Shown here piece by piece: positions 48,138 through 56,531 of a DNA stretch of 64,000 nt. Below the pieces are notes generated by a model, which saw nothing but the letters and a program-made list of their open reading frames with translations, did no database searches and was not told the origin of the DNA. Position numbers and translations under genes: made by a program. Every line of letters starts with the position of its first letter. Position 1 is the first letter of the stretch. Source of the stretch: Streptomyces sp. NBC_00285 (GTDB lineage: Bacteria > Actinomycetota > Actinomycetes > Streptomycetales > Streptomycetaceae); the NCBI RefSeq assembly GCF_036174265.1, contig NZ_CP108055.1, positions 7,502,001 through 7,566,000 of the forward strand, given 5' to 3'.

Positions 48138-49037
48138 ATGGTGAGCACGGTCGTCGATCTTGCGCCGCAGGAGCTGCGGATCCTGGTGGCGGTCGCCGAG
48201 GAGGGCGGGTTCTCGGCGGCCGCGCCCGGGCTCGGCACGACCCAGTCGGCCGTCTCGCACGCCGTGCGCGGCATCGAGGGCAAGCTGGGGGTCGTGCTGT
48301 TCGAGCGGGGCCGGTACGGGGCCCGGCCCACCCCCGCCGGTGCGCGGGCGGTGGCCCATGCCCGCCGGGTCCTGCGGATGCTGGAGGCGTTGGTGAGGGA
48401 GACCCGGGACACCCCCAGGGCCGAGATCACCGGCCCCCTCCGTGTCGCCGCCTTCCGCAGTGCCGCCCTGCATCTGCTGCCGCCGGTCCTGGCGCGGTTG
48501 TCCGCACGTCACCCCGGCATCGAGACGACCGTCACCGTCGTACGGGAGATCGGTCCCGGAACGGCCGGAGAGGTGGCCGAAGGGCGGGCCGACCTCGGGA
48601 TCGCCACGCTCGGCACCGGTGCGCCGGTCCCGCCGGAGCTCGTCGGGGACGTACTCCTGGAGGAGCCGTACTCCCTGGTGCACCCGGCCGGCCACCCCGA
48701 TCCGCGGTCGCTGCCGCTGGTGGACTGGATGGAGAACTGCTCCTCCTACACCCGGCGTTGGTGGGCCGCGCAGGACTGGATCCCCGCCGCGACCGTCCGT
48801 GCGGAGGACGACGGGGCCGTGCTGTCGATGGTGGGCAGCGGGCTCGGCATGGCGATCATGCCCGCGCTCTCCCTCACCGCGGTGCCGGCCGGTACGGAGG
48901 TCACCGACCTCGGGCCCGAGCGGCCCACCCGCCGGGTCGGTTACGTCACCACTCCCGAACTCGCCGCCACCGCGGCCGTCCGCGCGCTCGTCCGGGAACT
49001 GAGGGGATCGGCGAATCCGCAGGTCAGCGGGGTGTGA
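48138..49037 (+). CDS. LysR family transcriptional regulator
   Basis: A 299-aa regulator. The HTH is at residues about 8-65 (LRILVAVAEEGGFSAAAPGL, GTTQSAVSHAVRGIEGKLG, VVLFERGRYGARPTPAG). The effector domain begins GPLRVAAFRSAALHLLPPVL and continues through ADLGIATLG. ATG at 48138 has GGGGG 4-8 nt upstream. It is divergent from the MDR oxidoreductase, which it most likely controls through the palindrome at 48084-48112. Confidence 0.93.
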   Translation: MVSTVVDLAPQELRILVAVAEEGGFSAAAPGLGTTQSAVSHAVRGIEGKLGVVLFERGRYGARPTPAGARAVAHARRVLRMLEALVRETRDTPRAEITGPLRVAAFRSAALHLLPPVLARLSARHPGIETTVTVVREIGPGTAGEVAEGRADLGIATLGTGAPVPPELVGDVLLEEPYSLVHPAGHPDPRSLPLVDWMENCSSYTRRWWAAQDWIPAATVRAEDDGAVLSMVGSGLGMAIMPALSLTAVPAGTEVTDLGPERPTRRVGYVTTPELAATAAVRALVRELRGSANPQVSGV

Positions 49038-49250
49038 TCCACTTCGCCGTCTCAGATAGTAGGAAGTCCGAGTAATTGTGGAGACAGACAGGCCCTGCTC
49101 CCTTAGCTTTGTAGGAGCCGAACGTCTCGCTCGATCAAGCGAATGGCGGTCGTGAGCCGGGCCCCGTGCAGGCAACCCCTGCGGTCCACGCTCCCCGTCT
49201 CTTCCGGCGTCTCGTTTTCCCTTCCCTGTCATCGAAGGAGTCGATTTCTC

Positions 49251-49382
49251 ATGGCCGAGACGACCGCCCGCCGTCGAGTCCGTCACACGTCCCGTACGAG
49301 TGAGTCCGACCGAAAGAACGCCGCCGCCGCGCTCCAGCGCGCCCTCGACCGCCGTGACAACGGCGGCTCGACCGGCCACTGA
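49251..49382 (+). CDS. Small basic protein, 43 aa
   Basis: ATG at 49251 with GGAG 12-15 nt upstream encodes MAETTARRRVRHTSRTSESD, then a short helix KNAAAALQRALDRRDNGG. The 213 bp before it are A+T-rich for this genome (AGATAGTAGGAAG, GTAATTGTGG, TTAGCTTTG) and probably hold a promoter. Small size and high charge fit a nucleic-acid-associated or regulatory peptide, but there is no recognised family. Confidence 0.6.
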   Translation: MAETTARRRVRHTSRTSESDRKNAAAALQRALDRRDNGGSTGH

Positions 49383-49433
49383 CGTTTTCCCCTCGAAGCC
49401 GGGAGCCGCGCCCGCACGGGGTGCGGCGCGGCC

Positions 49434-50996
49434 TCACGCGCCGCGCCGCACCTCGAACCGGTCGACGCGCTCCCCGCTCTGCGCGAGCGCCGAGACCGTC
49501 ATCCGCGGCCGCGGTCCGCTCTCCACCTCCACCGAGAGCAGCGAGAACCCGCGGTAACGCACCCGCGACCACTCCACCGTCTCCTTCCGGGCCTGCTTGG
49601 ACTTCGCCCACTGGAAGGTCTCGACCGACTCGTGGTCGTGCACGCGTCCCTCGTAGCTCTCCCGCACACCCGCGGGGAAGCCGTACAGATCCCGGCCGCC
49701 CCCGCCTGCCGTGACGTACACGATCCCGTCCCGCGTGGGATCCGTGGTGCCGCCCACCGGCACCGTCCGGCCGACCTCGCCGCCACGGATCGCGTCCGTG
49801 CGCTCGTACACGTGGTTGTGCCCGTTGATCACCAGATCGACCTGATGCTTCTCGAACAGCGGCAGCCACTGCGCGCGTACCCCGCCGTCGGAGGCGTGCG
49901 AGGACGTCGAGTACGCGCAGTGGTGGAAGTAGACGACGACGAAGTCGATCCCTTTCGTCGCCCGCAGCTCGCCGAGTCTCCGATCCAGCCACGTGGTCTG
50001 CTTCCCGTCCGTGTAACCGAAGTTGGCGGGAATCTCGTACGACACGTCGTTCGCGTCCAGTGCCACGACGCCGACGTTGCCGTACGTGAAGGAGTACACG
50101 CCCGGCGCCGCACGCGCGTCGAAGCCGCTGTCCGGCAGGGACCAGCGGGCGAGCTGGCCGCCGTAGCCGTCGGGCGAGTACCAGGCCTCCATGTCGTGGT
50201 TGCCGGTCGTCACCATCCAGGGCACGCTCCGCGCGACCCCCTCGTTCTGCTTGAGGAACAGGTCCCAGAAGCCCGGGTCGTAGCCGTCGGACGTGACGCC
50301 CTGGCCGTTGCTGTCGGCGTAGCAGATGTCGCCGGCGTGGAGGTGGAAGGCGGGTTTCCGGCGCAGCAGCAGGTTGTCGTTGGCCGCGGCGGCGGTGCCG
50401 ACACCCTGGTCGCCGAAGGCGGTGAAGACGAACTTCTCCGGGTTCGCCGGCGCCGTGCGGAAGTCGGCGATGGTCGCGCGGTGCCCGGGGTCTGCCGGGT
50501 CGAAGCCGTCGTGGCCGACCCCGTAGTAGTAGGTCGTGCCGGGGCGCAGTCCGTCCAGGGCCGCGTGCAGGTAGTACTGGTCGAGCGCGAGGCGCACTCC
50601 GGTCTGCCCGGGGGTGTGCAGGTCGCGGATCTCGGCGTCGATCTTCCGGCTCAGGTCGTCGGGGGCCGTCCCGACGCGGACGTACGGCTTCCGCACCGCG
50701 AGCGGGACCTGCCAGGAGATCCGCATCTGCGTCTTCGGGTCGGCGCCGAAGGCGAGGTGGCGGCCGAAGGGGGAGACGGCGGAGCCGTGCACCCCGGCTG
50801 TGGCCGAGGGGGTGGCGGTGGAGGCCGCCCTGGACGATCCGTCGGGGGAGCAGCCGGTCAGCAGGCCGCCCGCCACCGCGCCCGCGGTCACCAGCGTGCG
50901 GCGCCGGGACAGCTTCGTCCGCAGGTACTCGTGCTGCTCGGCCATGCTCATCCGGCGCGCGAGCTGTGCGGGAATACCGAAGTCGGGAAGGTCCAT
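49434..50996 (-). CDS. Tat-exported purple acid phosphatase-like metallophosphoesterase
   Basis: A 520-aa secreted enzyme. The signal region has SRRRTLVTAGAVAGGLLTGC, combining a Tat motif and a lipobox, so it is probably a Tat lipoprotein. An Fn3-like purple acid phosphatase N-domain follows (MRISWQVPLAVRKPYVRVG). The metallophosphatase domain has the ligand blocks TAFGDQGVG, HAGDICYAD, TGNHDMEAW, VVYFHHCAY and INGHNHVYER. It should hydrolyse phosphate monoesters outside the cell. ATG at 50996 with GGGAAG upstream is preferred over an in-frame extension to 51035. It converges on the 43-aa gene. Confidence 0.93.
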   Translation of the reverse strand: MDLPDFGIPAQLARRMSMAEQHEYLRTKLSRRRTLVTAGAVAGGLLTGCSPDGSSRAASTATPSATAGVHGSAVSPFGRHLAFGADPKTQMRISWQVPLAVRKPYVRVGTAPDDLSRKIDAEIRDLHTPGQTGVRLALDQYYLHAALDGLRPGTTYYYGVGHDGFDPADPGHRATIADFRTAPANPEKFVFTAFGDQGVGTAAAANDNLLLRRKPAFHLHAGDICYADSNGQGVTSDGYDPGFWDLFLKQNEGVARSVPWMVTTGNHDMEAWYSPDGYGGQLARWSLPDSGFDARAAPGVYSFTYGNVGVVALDANDVSYEIPANFGYTDGKQTTWLDRRLGELRATKGIDFVVVYFHHCAYSTSSHASDGGVRAQWLPLFEKHQVDLVINGHNHVYERTDAIRGGEVGRTVPVGGTTDPTRDGIVYVTAGGGGRDLYGFPAGVRESYEGRVHDHESVETFQWAKSKQARKETVEWSRVRYRGFSLLSVEVESGPRPRMTVSALAQSGERVDRFEVRRGA

Positions 50997-51138
50997 GGTG
51001 GTGAACTTCCCAGCGGACTCCAACGGCCGCCACACCTACGGGTGAACGCCAGGAGAAGGGCTGACGCCCGGTCCCGCTCCGATGTCCGTATCGCGGACAG
51101 ACTGTGTCATCCCATGGGACGGGGAGTAGGGTTCCCGC

Positions 51139-52182
51139 ATGTCTCGCAGCCTCAATCTCGCAGTGATTCCCGGTGACGGCATCGGCCAGGAGGTCGTGGC
51201 CGAAGGCCTGAAGGTGCTCTCCGCCGTCCTTCCGCAGGATGTGAAGCTGGAGACCAAGGACTACGACTTCGGGGCCCGGCGCTACCACGCCACCGGTGAG
51301 ACCCTCACCGAGGCCGACCTCGACGCCCTGAAGCAGCACGACGCGATCCTGCTCGGCGCCATCGGTGACCCGTCGGTCCCGTCCGGTGTCCTGGAGCGCG
51401 GTTTCCTGCTCAAGCTCCGCTTCGCCTTCGACCACCACGTCAACCTGCGTCCGTCGAAGCTCCTCCCCGGTGTCGAGACGCCCCTCAAGGGCGAGCCGGC
51501 CATCGACTTCGTGGTCGTCCGCGAGGGCACCGAGGGCCCGTACACCGGCAACGGCGGCACCATCCGCAAGGGCACCGAGCACGAGGTCGCCACCGAGGTC
51601 TCCGTGAACACGGCCTTCGGTGTCGAGCGCGTGGTCCGTGACGCCTTCGCCCGTGCCCAGGCCCGTCCGCGCAAGAAGCTCACGCTGGTCCACAAGAACA
51701 ACGTGCTGACCTTCGCCGGACACCTGTGGACGAACACCTTCAACAAGGTGGCCGAGGAGTTCCCCGAGGTCACCACCGACTACATCCACGTGGACGCGGC
51801 GACCATCTACCTGGTCACCGACCCGGCCCGCTTCGACGTGATCGTCACCGACAACCTCTTCGGCGACATCATCACCGACCTCGCCGCGGCCGTCTCCGGC
51901 GGCATCGGCGTCGCCGCGAGCGGCAACATCAACCCCGCCGGCGAGTTCCCGTCCATGTTCGAGCCCGTCCACGGCTCGGCCCCGGACATCGCGGGCCAGG
52001 GCAAGGCCGACCCCACCGCCACGGTCCTGTCCGTCGCGCTGCTCCTGCGCCACCTCGGCTTCGAGTCCGAGGCCGTCCGCATCGACGAGGCGGTCTCCGC
52101 CGACCTCGCGGAGCGCACCGGCAGGCCCGCCCGCAGCACGTCGGAGATCGGCGACGCGCTGGCCGTACGAGTAGCCGGCTGA
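51139..52182 (+). CDS. leuB: 3-isopropylmalate dehydrogenase
   Basis: A 347-aa NAD+-dependent oxidative decarboxylase of leucine synthesis. Conserved parts are [48 protein letters not shown], the substrate loop [26 protein letters not shown], the metal-binding [19 protein letters not shown] and the NAD-discriminating [20 protein letters not shown]. It is of the shorter actinobacterial type. A near-palindromic terminator follows. Confidence 0.97.
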   Translation: MSRSLNLAVIPGDGIGQEVVAEGLKVLSAVLPQDVKLETKDYDFGARRYHATGETLTEADLDALKQHDAILLGAIGDPSVPSGVLERGFLLKLRFAFDHHVNLRPSKLLPGVETPLKGEPAIDFVVVREGTEGPYTGNGGTIRKGTEHEVATEVSVNTAFGVERVVRDAFARAQARPRKKLTLVHKNNVLTFAGHLWTNTFNKVAEEFPEVTTDYIHVDAATIYLVTDPARFDVIVTDNLFGDIITDLAAAVSGGIGVAASGNINPAGEFPSMFEPVHGSAPDIAGQGKADPTATVLSVALLLRHLGFESEAVRIDEAVSADLAERTGRPARSTSEIGDALAVRVAG

Positions 52183-52205
52183 CCCCGCGCCGCTCGAAAG
52201 ATTTC

Positions 52206-52240
52206 GAAGCCGCCGGGTCGCTGCCGCACCCGGCGGCTTC
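52206..52240 (+). terminator. Terminator after leuB
   Basis: GAAGCCGCCGGGT pairs perfectly with ACCCGGCGGCTTC (13 bp) around a 9-nt loop, 23 bp after the leuB stop. The rest of the gap to ilvE (52241-52435) is relatively A+T-rich (GCGATAATCG, CAGTAAAAGGG) and likely holds the ilvE promoter. Confidence 0.8.
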
Positions 52241-52435
52241 CGCATGTCCCCGCCGGGTGCCACCATCATCCCCAGGGTCGCATTCACGCCGTTTTCGTCC
52301 ACGGACCCCCGCACGCGATAATCGAACGTGGAGCCGCGGATTGAGGGAATGCTCGGACGTCCTCGCACTGGTCACTGACAGTAAAAGGGCGTGAGCGCGG
52401 CCCGTCACTACACAACCGGTGAAGGACAACCACTC

Positions 52436-53524
52436 ATGACGACGCCCACGATCGAGCTCAAGCCCTCGGCCTCGCCACTTTCCGATGCGGAACGCGAGGC
52501 GATCCTGACCAACCCCGGGTTCGGCCGCCACTTCACCGACCACATGGTGGTCATCAAGTGGACCGAGGGCCGCGGCTGGCACGACGGCCAGCTCGTCCCG
52601 TACGCGCCGATCTCCCTCGACCCCGCCACGATGGTCCTGCACTACGCGCAGGAGATCTTCGAGGGACTCAAGGCGTACCGCCAGCCCGACGGCACCGTCG
52701 CCACCTTCCGGCCCGAGAAGAACGCCGAGCGCTTCCAGCGGTCCGCGCACCGGCTCGGCATGCCCGAGCTGCCCGTCGAGACCTTCATCGAGGCCTGTGA
52801 CGTGCTGGTGCAGCAGGACCAGGACTGGGTCCCGGCGCACGGTGGCGAGGAGTCCCTCTACCTGCGCCCCTTCATGATCGCCACCGAGGTCGGCCTGGGC
52901 GTCAAGCCGGCCAACGAGTACCTCTTCATGGTCATCGCCTCCCCGGCCGGCGCCTACTTCCCCGGCGGCGTCAAGCCGGTCTCCATCTGGCTCTCCGAGG
53001 ACCGCGTCCGCGCCGTCCCCGGCGGCATGGGCGACGCGAAGACCGGCGGCAACTACGCCGCGTCCCTCCTCGCCCAGGCCGAGGCCGCCGCCAAGGGCTG
53101 CGACCAGGTCTGCTACCTCGACGCGGTCGAGCACACGTGGGTCGAGGAACTCGGCGGCATGAACCTGTACTTCGTGTACGGCGACCGGATCGTCACGCCC
53201 ACCCTCACCGGCTCGATCCTGGAGGGCGTCACCCGCGACTCCCTGCTCGCCGTCGCCCGCGACCTCGGGTACGGGTCCGAGGAGAGCCGGGTCTCCGTCG
53301 ACCAGTGGCAGCGCGACTCCGAGAACGGCACCCTCACCGAGGTCTTCGCCTGCGGTACGGCGGCCGTGATCACCCCGGTCGGCACGGTCAAGCGCGCGGG
53401 CGCCGAGTGGCGGCAGTCCGGCGGCGAGCCCGGCGAGGTCACGCTGAAGCTCCGCCAGGCCCTCCTGGACATCCAGCGCGGCACGGCCGAGGACAAGCAC
53501 GGCTGGATGCACAAGCTGGGCTGA
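52436..53524 (+). CDS. ilvE: Branched-chain amino acid aminotransferase
   Basis: A 362-aa class IV PLP aminotransferase making Val, Leu and Ile from their keto acids. The PLP lysine is in [13 protein letters not shown]. Other signatures are [40 protein letters not shown] and [16 protein letters not shown]. The length matches the large actinobacterial and eukaryotic BCAT type. ATG at 52436 has GAAGGA 9 nt upstream. Confidence 0.97.
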   Translation: MTTPTIELKPSASPLSDAEREAILTNPGFGRHFTDHMVVIKWTEGRGWHDGQLVPYAPISLDPATMVLHYAQEIFEGLKAYRQPDGTVATFRPEKNAERFQRSAHRLGMPELPVETFIEACDVLVQQDQDWVPAHGGEESLYLRPFMIATEVGLGVKPANEYLFMVIASPAGAYFPGGVKPVSIWLSEDRVRAVPGGMGDAKTGGNYAASLLAQAEAAAKGCDQVCYLDAVEHTWVEELGGMNLYFVYGDRIVTPTLTGSILEGVTRDSLLAVARDLGYGSEESRVSVDQWQRDSENGTLTEVFACGTAAVITPVGTVKRAGAEWRQSGGEPGEVTLKLRQALLDIQRGTAEDKHGWMHKLG

Positions 53525-53543
53525 CCCGGCCGCCGTCCGGCCG

Positions 53544-53579
53544 GGCCCCCGGCGGCCGCGCTTGCGGTCGCCGGGGGCC
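53544..53579 (+). terminator. Terminator after ilvE
   Basis: GGCCCCCGGCG pairs with CGCCGGGGGCC, and the loop contains a second helix (CCGC/GCGG). A smaller hairpin, CCCGGCCG/CGGCCGGG, comes just before at 53525-53545. This ends ilvE. Bases 53580-53754 hold no gene that I can support. Confidence 0.8.
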
Positions 53580-53754
53580 GGGCTGTGGCGCTCTGGCCGG
53601 GGCACTCCCGGCCGACGGCCGCTCGCTGCGTGCCTTACGGCCAGACACCGCGCCCTGCGTGCCTCATGCCACCCACCGCATGCCGCGTGCCCCACGTCGT
53701 GCCGACCGTCCGTTCGACGCGTATCGCCTCCCCCGTGCGGGTATCCACTGATTC

Positions 53755-53780
53755 CGCGGGGGAGCGAGCGTTCCCCCGCG
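53755..53780 (+). promoter_or_regulatory. Hairpin or operator just upstream of the PLD-like/KamA operon
   Basis: CGCGGGGGA (53755-53763) and TCCCCCGCG (53772-53780) form a perfect 9-bp inverted repeat with an 8-nt loop, ending 23 bp before the GTG start. It may be a repressor site or a 5' leader hairpin near the ribosome binding site AGGGGGGACAGGG. Confidence 0.45.
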
Positions 53781-53803
53781 CACACATCTCAGGGGGGACA
53801 GGG

Positions 53804-54874
53804 GTGAACGGACGCTCGCCGATACCCCGGCTGCGCTGGCTGGCCCGCACGTTACGCACCCCGCGCCGCCCGCAGAGCCTCACCGTGCTGGTGCTGCTGG
53901 CGGCCTGCGCGGGCCTGCTGCTGTGGTTCGCCTCGCGCATGGACAACTACGGCGAGAACCTCACCCTCAACCTGGGCACCGACATCGTCGGCGTCGTCAT
54001 CACCGTCTTCGTGATCGGCCCGCTGATCTCGCGCGCCCAGGAGGGCCGGGTCCGCGAGCACACCCGGCTGGACTACGAGTGGTTCAGCGCCCAGGTCTAC
54101 GGCGCCACCTCCAACGTCAAGGTCCTCGACACCTTCTCCAACCTCTTCGGCCCGCAGTTCTCCGAGCGTCTCTTCCGCGGGATCAAGGCGGCCACCGCCC
54201 ACGGGGCCCGGGTGCAGATCCTGCTCCTCGACCCGGACTCCCTCGCCGTGATGCTGCGCGGCCGGGAACTCGGCGAGCACAGCGCCGACATCCGCCGGGA
54301 CATCCTGCGCAACCTGCGCACCCTCCACGGGTTCGCCCGGCGCCTCGACGACACCTCCCGCCAGCTGCTCGAAGTACGGCTGTGCTCCGCCTCGCCCGGA
54401 GTGACGCTGTACCGCTGGGACGAGCGGTGCCTGGTCTCCTTCCTCACCGTGGGCCGGCTGTCGGGGGAGGGCGTCCAGCTGGAGGTCGCGGTGCGCTCGC
54501 CGCTCGGCACCTTCGTGGAGCAGCGGTTCGACGAACTGTGGCAGCAGAGCAGACCGATGGAACGGTTCACCCATCTGCCGGTCACCCTCGTCGACTCGGC
54601 CGCCGCACGGCGCCGGTTCACCTGCCGGTTCGTCTCCCTCGACGACTGCCTGTACGTGTCCGGCCCCGACCTCGTCACCTATCTGGCCCGCCACCGCCTC
54701 GACGAACTCACCGCGTACAGCGAGTCCTTGACGATCACCGAGGCCCACCAGGTGTTCGTCGTCGACGACGAGAGCGAGTTGCACACGCGGCTCATCCAGC
54801 ACTTCGCGGAGAAGTACGATGCGTCGGCGACCGCCTTCGTCGAATTGCGGCCGCCGGTCCTGATCACGGAATAG
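53804..54874 (+). CDS. Membrane protein with degenerate phospholipase-D-like domain; TTA at codon 17
   Basis: A 356-aa protein starting at GTG 53804 behind AGGGGGGA. Two N-terminal membrane helices (about residues 25-45 and 55-75: LTVLVLLAACAGLLLWFAS, DIVGVVITVFVIGPLI) flank a short loop. The cytoplasmic part has ARVQILLLDPDSLAVMLRGR and a segment around SPGVTLYRWDERCLVSFLT that resembles PLD-superfamily proteins (I recall DUF5919) but lacks HxK-type catalytic motifs. Residues 260-356 match nothing I know. Codon 17 (53852-53854) is TTA, so translation should need bldA tRNA. A KamA-type gene starts 15 bp after the stop. Confidence 0.82.
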   Translation: MNGRSPIPRLRWLARTLRTPRRPQSLTVLVLLAACAGLLLWFASRMDNYGENLTLNLGTDIVGVVITVFVIGPLISRAQEGRVREHTRLDYEWFSAQVYGATSNVKVLDTFSNLFGPQFSERLFRGIKAATAHGARVQILLLDPDSLAVMLRGRELGEHSADIRRDILRNLRTLHGFARRLDDTSRQLLEVRLCSASPGVTLYRWDERCLVSFLTVGRLSGEGVQLEVAVRSPLGTFVEQRFDELWQQSRPMERFTHLPVTLVDSAAARRRFTCRFVSLDDCLYVSGPDLVTYLARHRLDELTAYSESLTITEAHQVFVVDDESELHTRLIQHFAEKYDASATAFVELRPPVLITE

Positions 54875-54889
54875 AGGGCCCTGGCACCG

Positions 54890-56212
54890 ATGAGTTCAAC
54901 GCACCACCTCGCTCCCTCTCCGGGGAGCCCCCGCTTCCGCGCCTTCACGCCCCGTGACCTGGACGGACTGCTCCAGCGAGTCTCCCTGACAGCCGATCAG
55001 CGGCTCGCCCTGCGCGCGGTGTCGGCGGTCCTGCCGTTCCGGACGAACACCTATGTGCTCGACGAGCTCATCGACTGGACGGCGGCACCCGACGACCCGA
55101 TCTTCCGGCTGACCTTCCCCCAGGAGGGGATGCTGCCGCCGCCCGAACTGCGCCGGATGAAGGACCTGCTGGCCAGGGAGGCCCCGAAGGCGGAGGTGCT
55201 CCGCGCGGCCCACGAGATCCGGATGAAGCTCAACCCGCACCCCTCCGGCCAGCTCGACGCCAACGTCCCGGTGCACGAGGGACAGCGTCTGACCGGCCTC
55301 CAGCACAAGTACCCCGAGACGGTGCTGGTCTTCCCGCGCCAGGGCCAGACCTGCCACGCCTACTGCACGTACTGCTTCCGCTGGCCCCAGTTCGTCGGCG
55401 AGGCCGAACTGCGCATCGCGACCGACGACATCGGGACCACGTCCGCCTATCTGCGCGCCCACTCCGAGGTCACCAGCGCCCTGATCACCGGCGGCGACCC
55501 GCTGGTGATGAGCACCGAGGTGCTGCGCCGCTACGTCGAGCCGCTGCTGGAGATCGACACGATCCGCTCGATCCGGATCGGCACCAAGTCCCTCGCGTTC
55601 TGGCCGTACCGCTTCACCCGCGACCGTGATGCCGACGACCTCCTGCGGCTCTTCGAGAAGGTGGTGGCGAGCGGCCGGCATCTCGCCCTGATGGCCCACT
55701 TCACGCATCCGCGGGAACTGCGTCCCCCCGTCGTACGGGAGGCGATGCGCCGGGTCCGTGACACCGGTGCCGTGATCCGCTGCCAGGGCCCGCTGGTGGC
55801 CGGTATCAACGACAGTGCCGAGGCGTGGGCCGAGCTGTGGGAGGAGACGACCACGCTGGGGGCGGTGCCGTACTACCAGTTCGTCGAGCGGGACACCGGC
55901 CCCCAGGGCTACTTCGGTGTGCCGCTGGCCCGCGGCCACGAGATCTTCCGCGACGCCTATTCGCGCGTCTCGGGCCTCGCCCGTACCGTTCGCGGCCCGG
56001 TGATGTCGGCGATGCCGGGCAAGGTGTGCGTGGACGGCGTCGCCGAGATCGCCGGTGAGAAGGTCTTCGTCCTGCACCTGATCCAGGCCCGCGACCCGTC
56101 CCTGGTCGACCGCCCGTTCTTCGCGGCCTACGACGAGGGCGCGACCTGGTTCACCGACCTGAAGCCGGCGTTCGGCGCGAGCGAGTTCCTGCCGGGGCTG
56201 GAGCCGGGGTGA
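54890..56212 (+). CDS. KamA-family radical SAM enzyme (lysine 2,3-aminomutase-like, altered substrate site)
   Basis: A 440-aa radical SAM/PLP protein. The cluster motif CX3CX2C is C155-C159-C162 (CHAYCTYCFRWPQ), followed by GGDPLVMS. The PLP lysine is probably K378 in MPGKVCVDG, equivalent to the PGGGGK lysine of lysine 2,3-aminomutase. The two Asp residues that bind the lysine side chain there (YQCDL and VVDAPGG) are replaced by YQFVERD and VMSAMPG. The substrate is therefore probably not lysine. It is likely co-transcribed with the upstream membrane protein (15-bp gap), so the TTA codon there could indirectly affect it. Confidence 0.9.
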   Translation: MSSTHHLAPSPGSPRFRAFTPRDLDGLLQRVSLTADQRLALRAVSAVLPFRTNTYVLDELIDWTAAPDDPIFRLTFPQEGMLPPPELRRMKDLLAREAPKAEVLRAAHEIRMKLNPHPSGQLDANVPVHEGQRLTGLQHKYPETVLVFPRQGQTCHAYCTYCFRWPQFVGEAELRIATDDIGTTSAYLRAHSEVTSALITGGDPLVMSTEVLRRYVEPLLEIDTIRSIRIGTKSLAFWPYRFTRDRDADDLLRLFEKVVASGRHLALMAHFTHPRELRPPVVREAMRRVRDTGAVIRCQGPLVAGINDSAEAWAELWEETTTLGAVPYYQFVERDTGPQGYFGVPLARGHEIFRDAYSRVSGLARTVRGPVMSAMPGKVCVDGVAEIAGEKVFVLHLIQARDPSLVDRPFFAAYDEGATWFTDLKPAFGASEFLPGLEPG

Positions 56213-56368
56213 CGTGTGCGCGGGGGACGGTTCTCGGCCAGGCAGGGGAGTCGCTGGACGGGAGTCCCCTCGCGGACGCGTGACCTGTCGCCCGGGTTGT
56301 ACGCAATAAGACCGATTGACCCTGTGGTCGGTGGTGCGTTTGCCTCGTGGGGAGCCCTCGGCAGCGAG

Positions 56369-56474
56369 TGAGCCGGAGGGGCGCGCCGGTGTCGAGGGGG
56401 CGAGCGTGCGGAGGCCCGGAGGGCTGAGCACGGCCGGCCTCTCCGCACCCGCTGAGGGCGCCCCGCAGGCGAGC
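56369..56474 (+). repeat. Dispersed repeat copy B in the 319-bp gap before the first propeller gene
   Basis: Bases 56369-56474 resemble the 3' end of cdgF (33954-34056), with 37 of 43 matches in the core. The gap 56213-56531 also contains a weak hairpin (AGGGGA/TCCCCT near 56246-56272) that may end the KamA gene, and an A+T-richer TTGTACGCAATAAG near 56297 that may be part of a promoter. An open frame crosses the repeat into the propeller gene but is not convincing as coding. Confidence 0.5.
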
Positions 56475-56531
56475 GAGCCAAGGGAAGGGACGCCGGGGGG
56501 CACTGCGTCAACGGGGACCACAGGGGGAAAC

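Noticed and set aside
56316..56531. A 72-residue N-terminal extension of the first propeller protein
   Set aside because: It would bury the clear signal peptide starting at 56532 and consists of repeat-derived low-complexity sequence.
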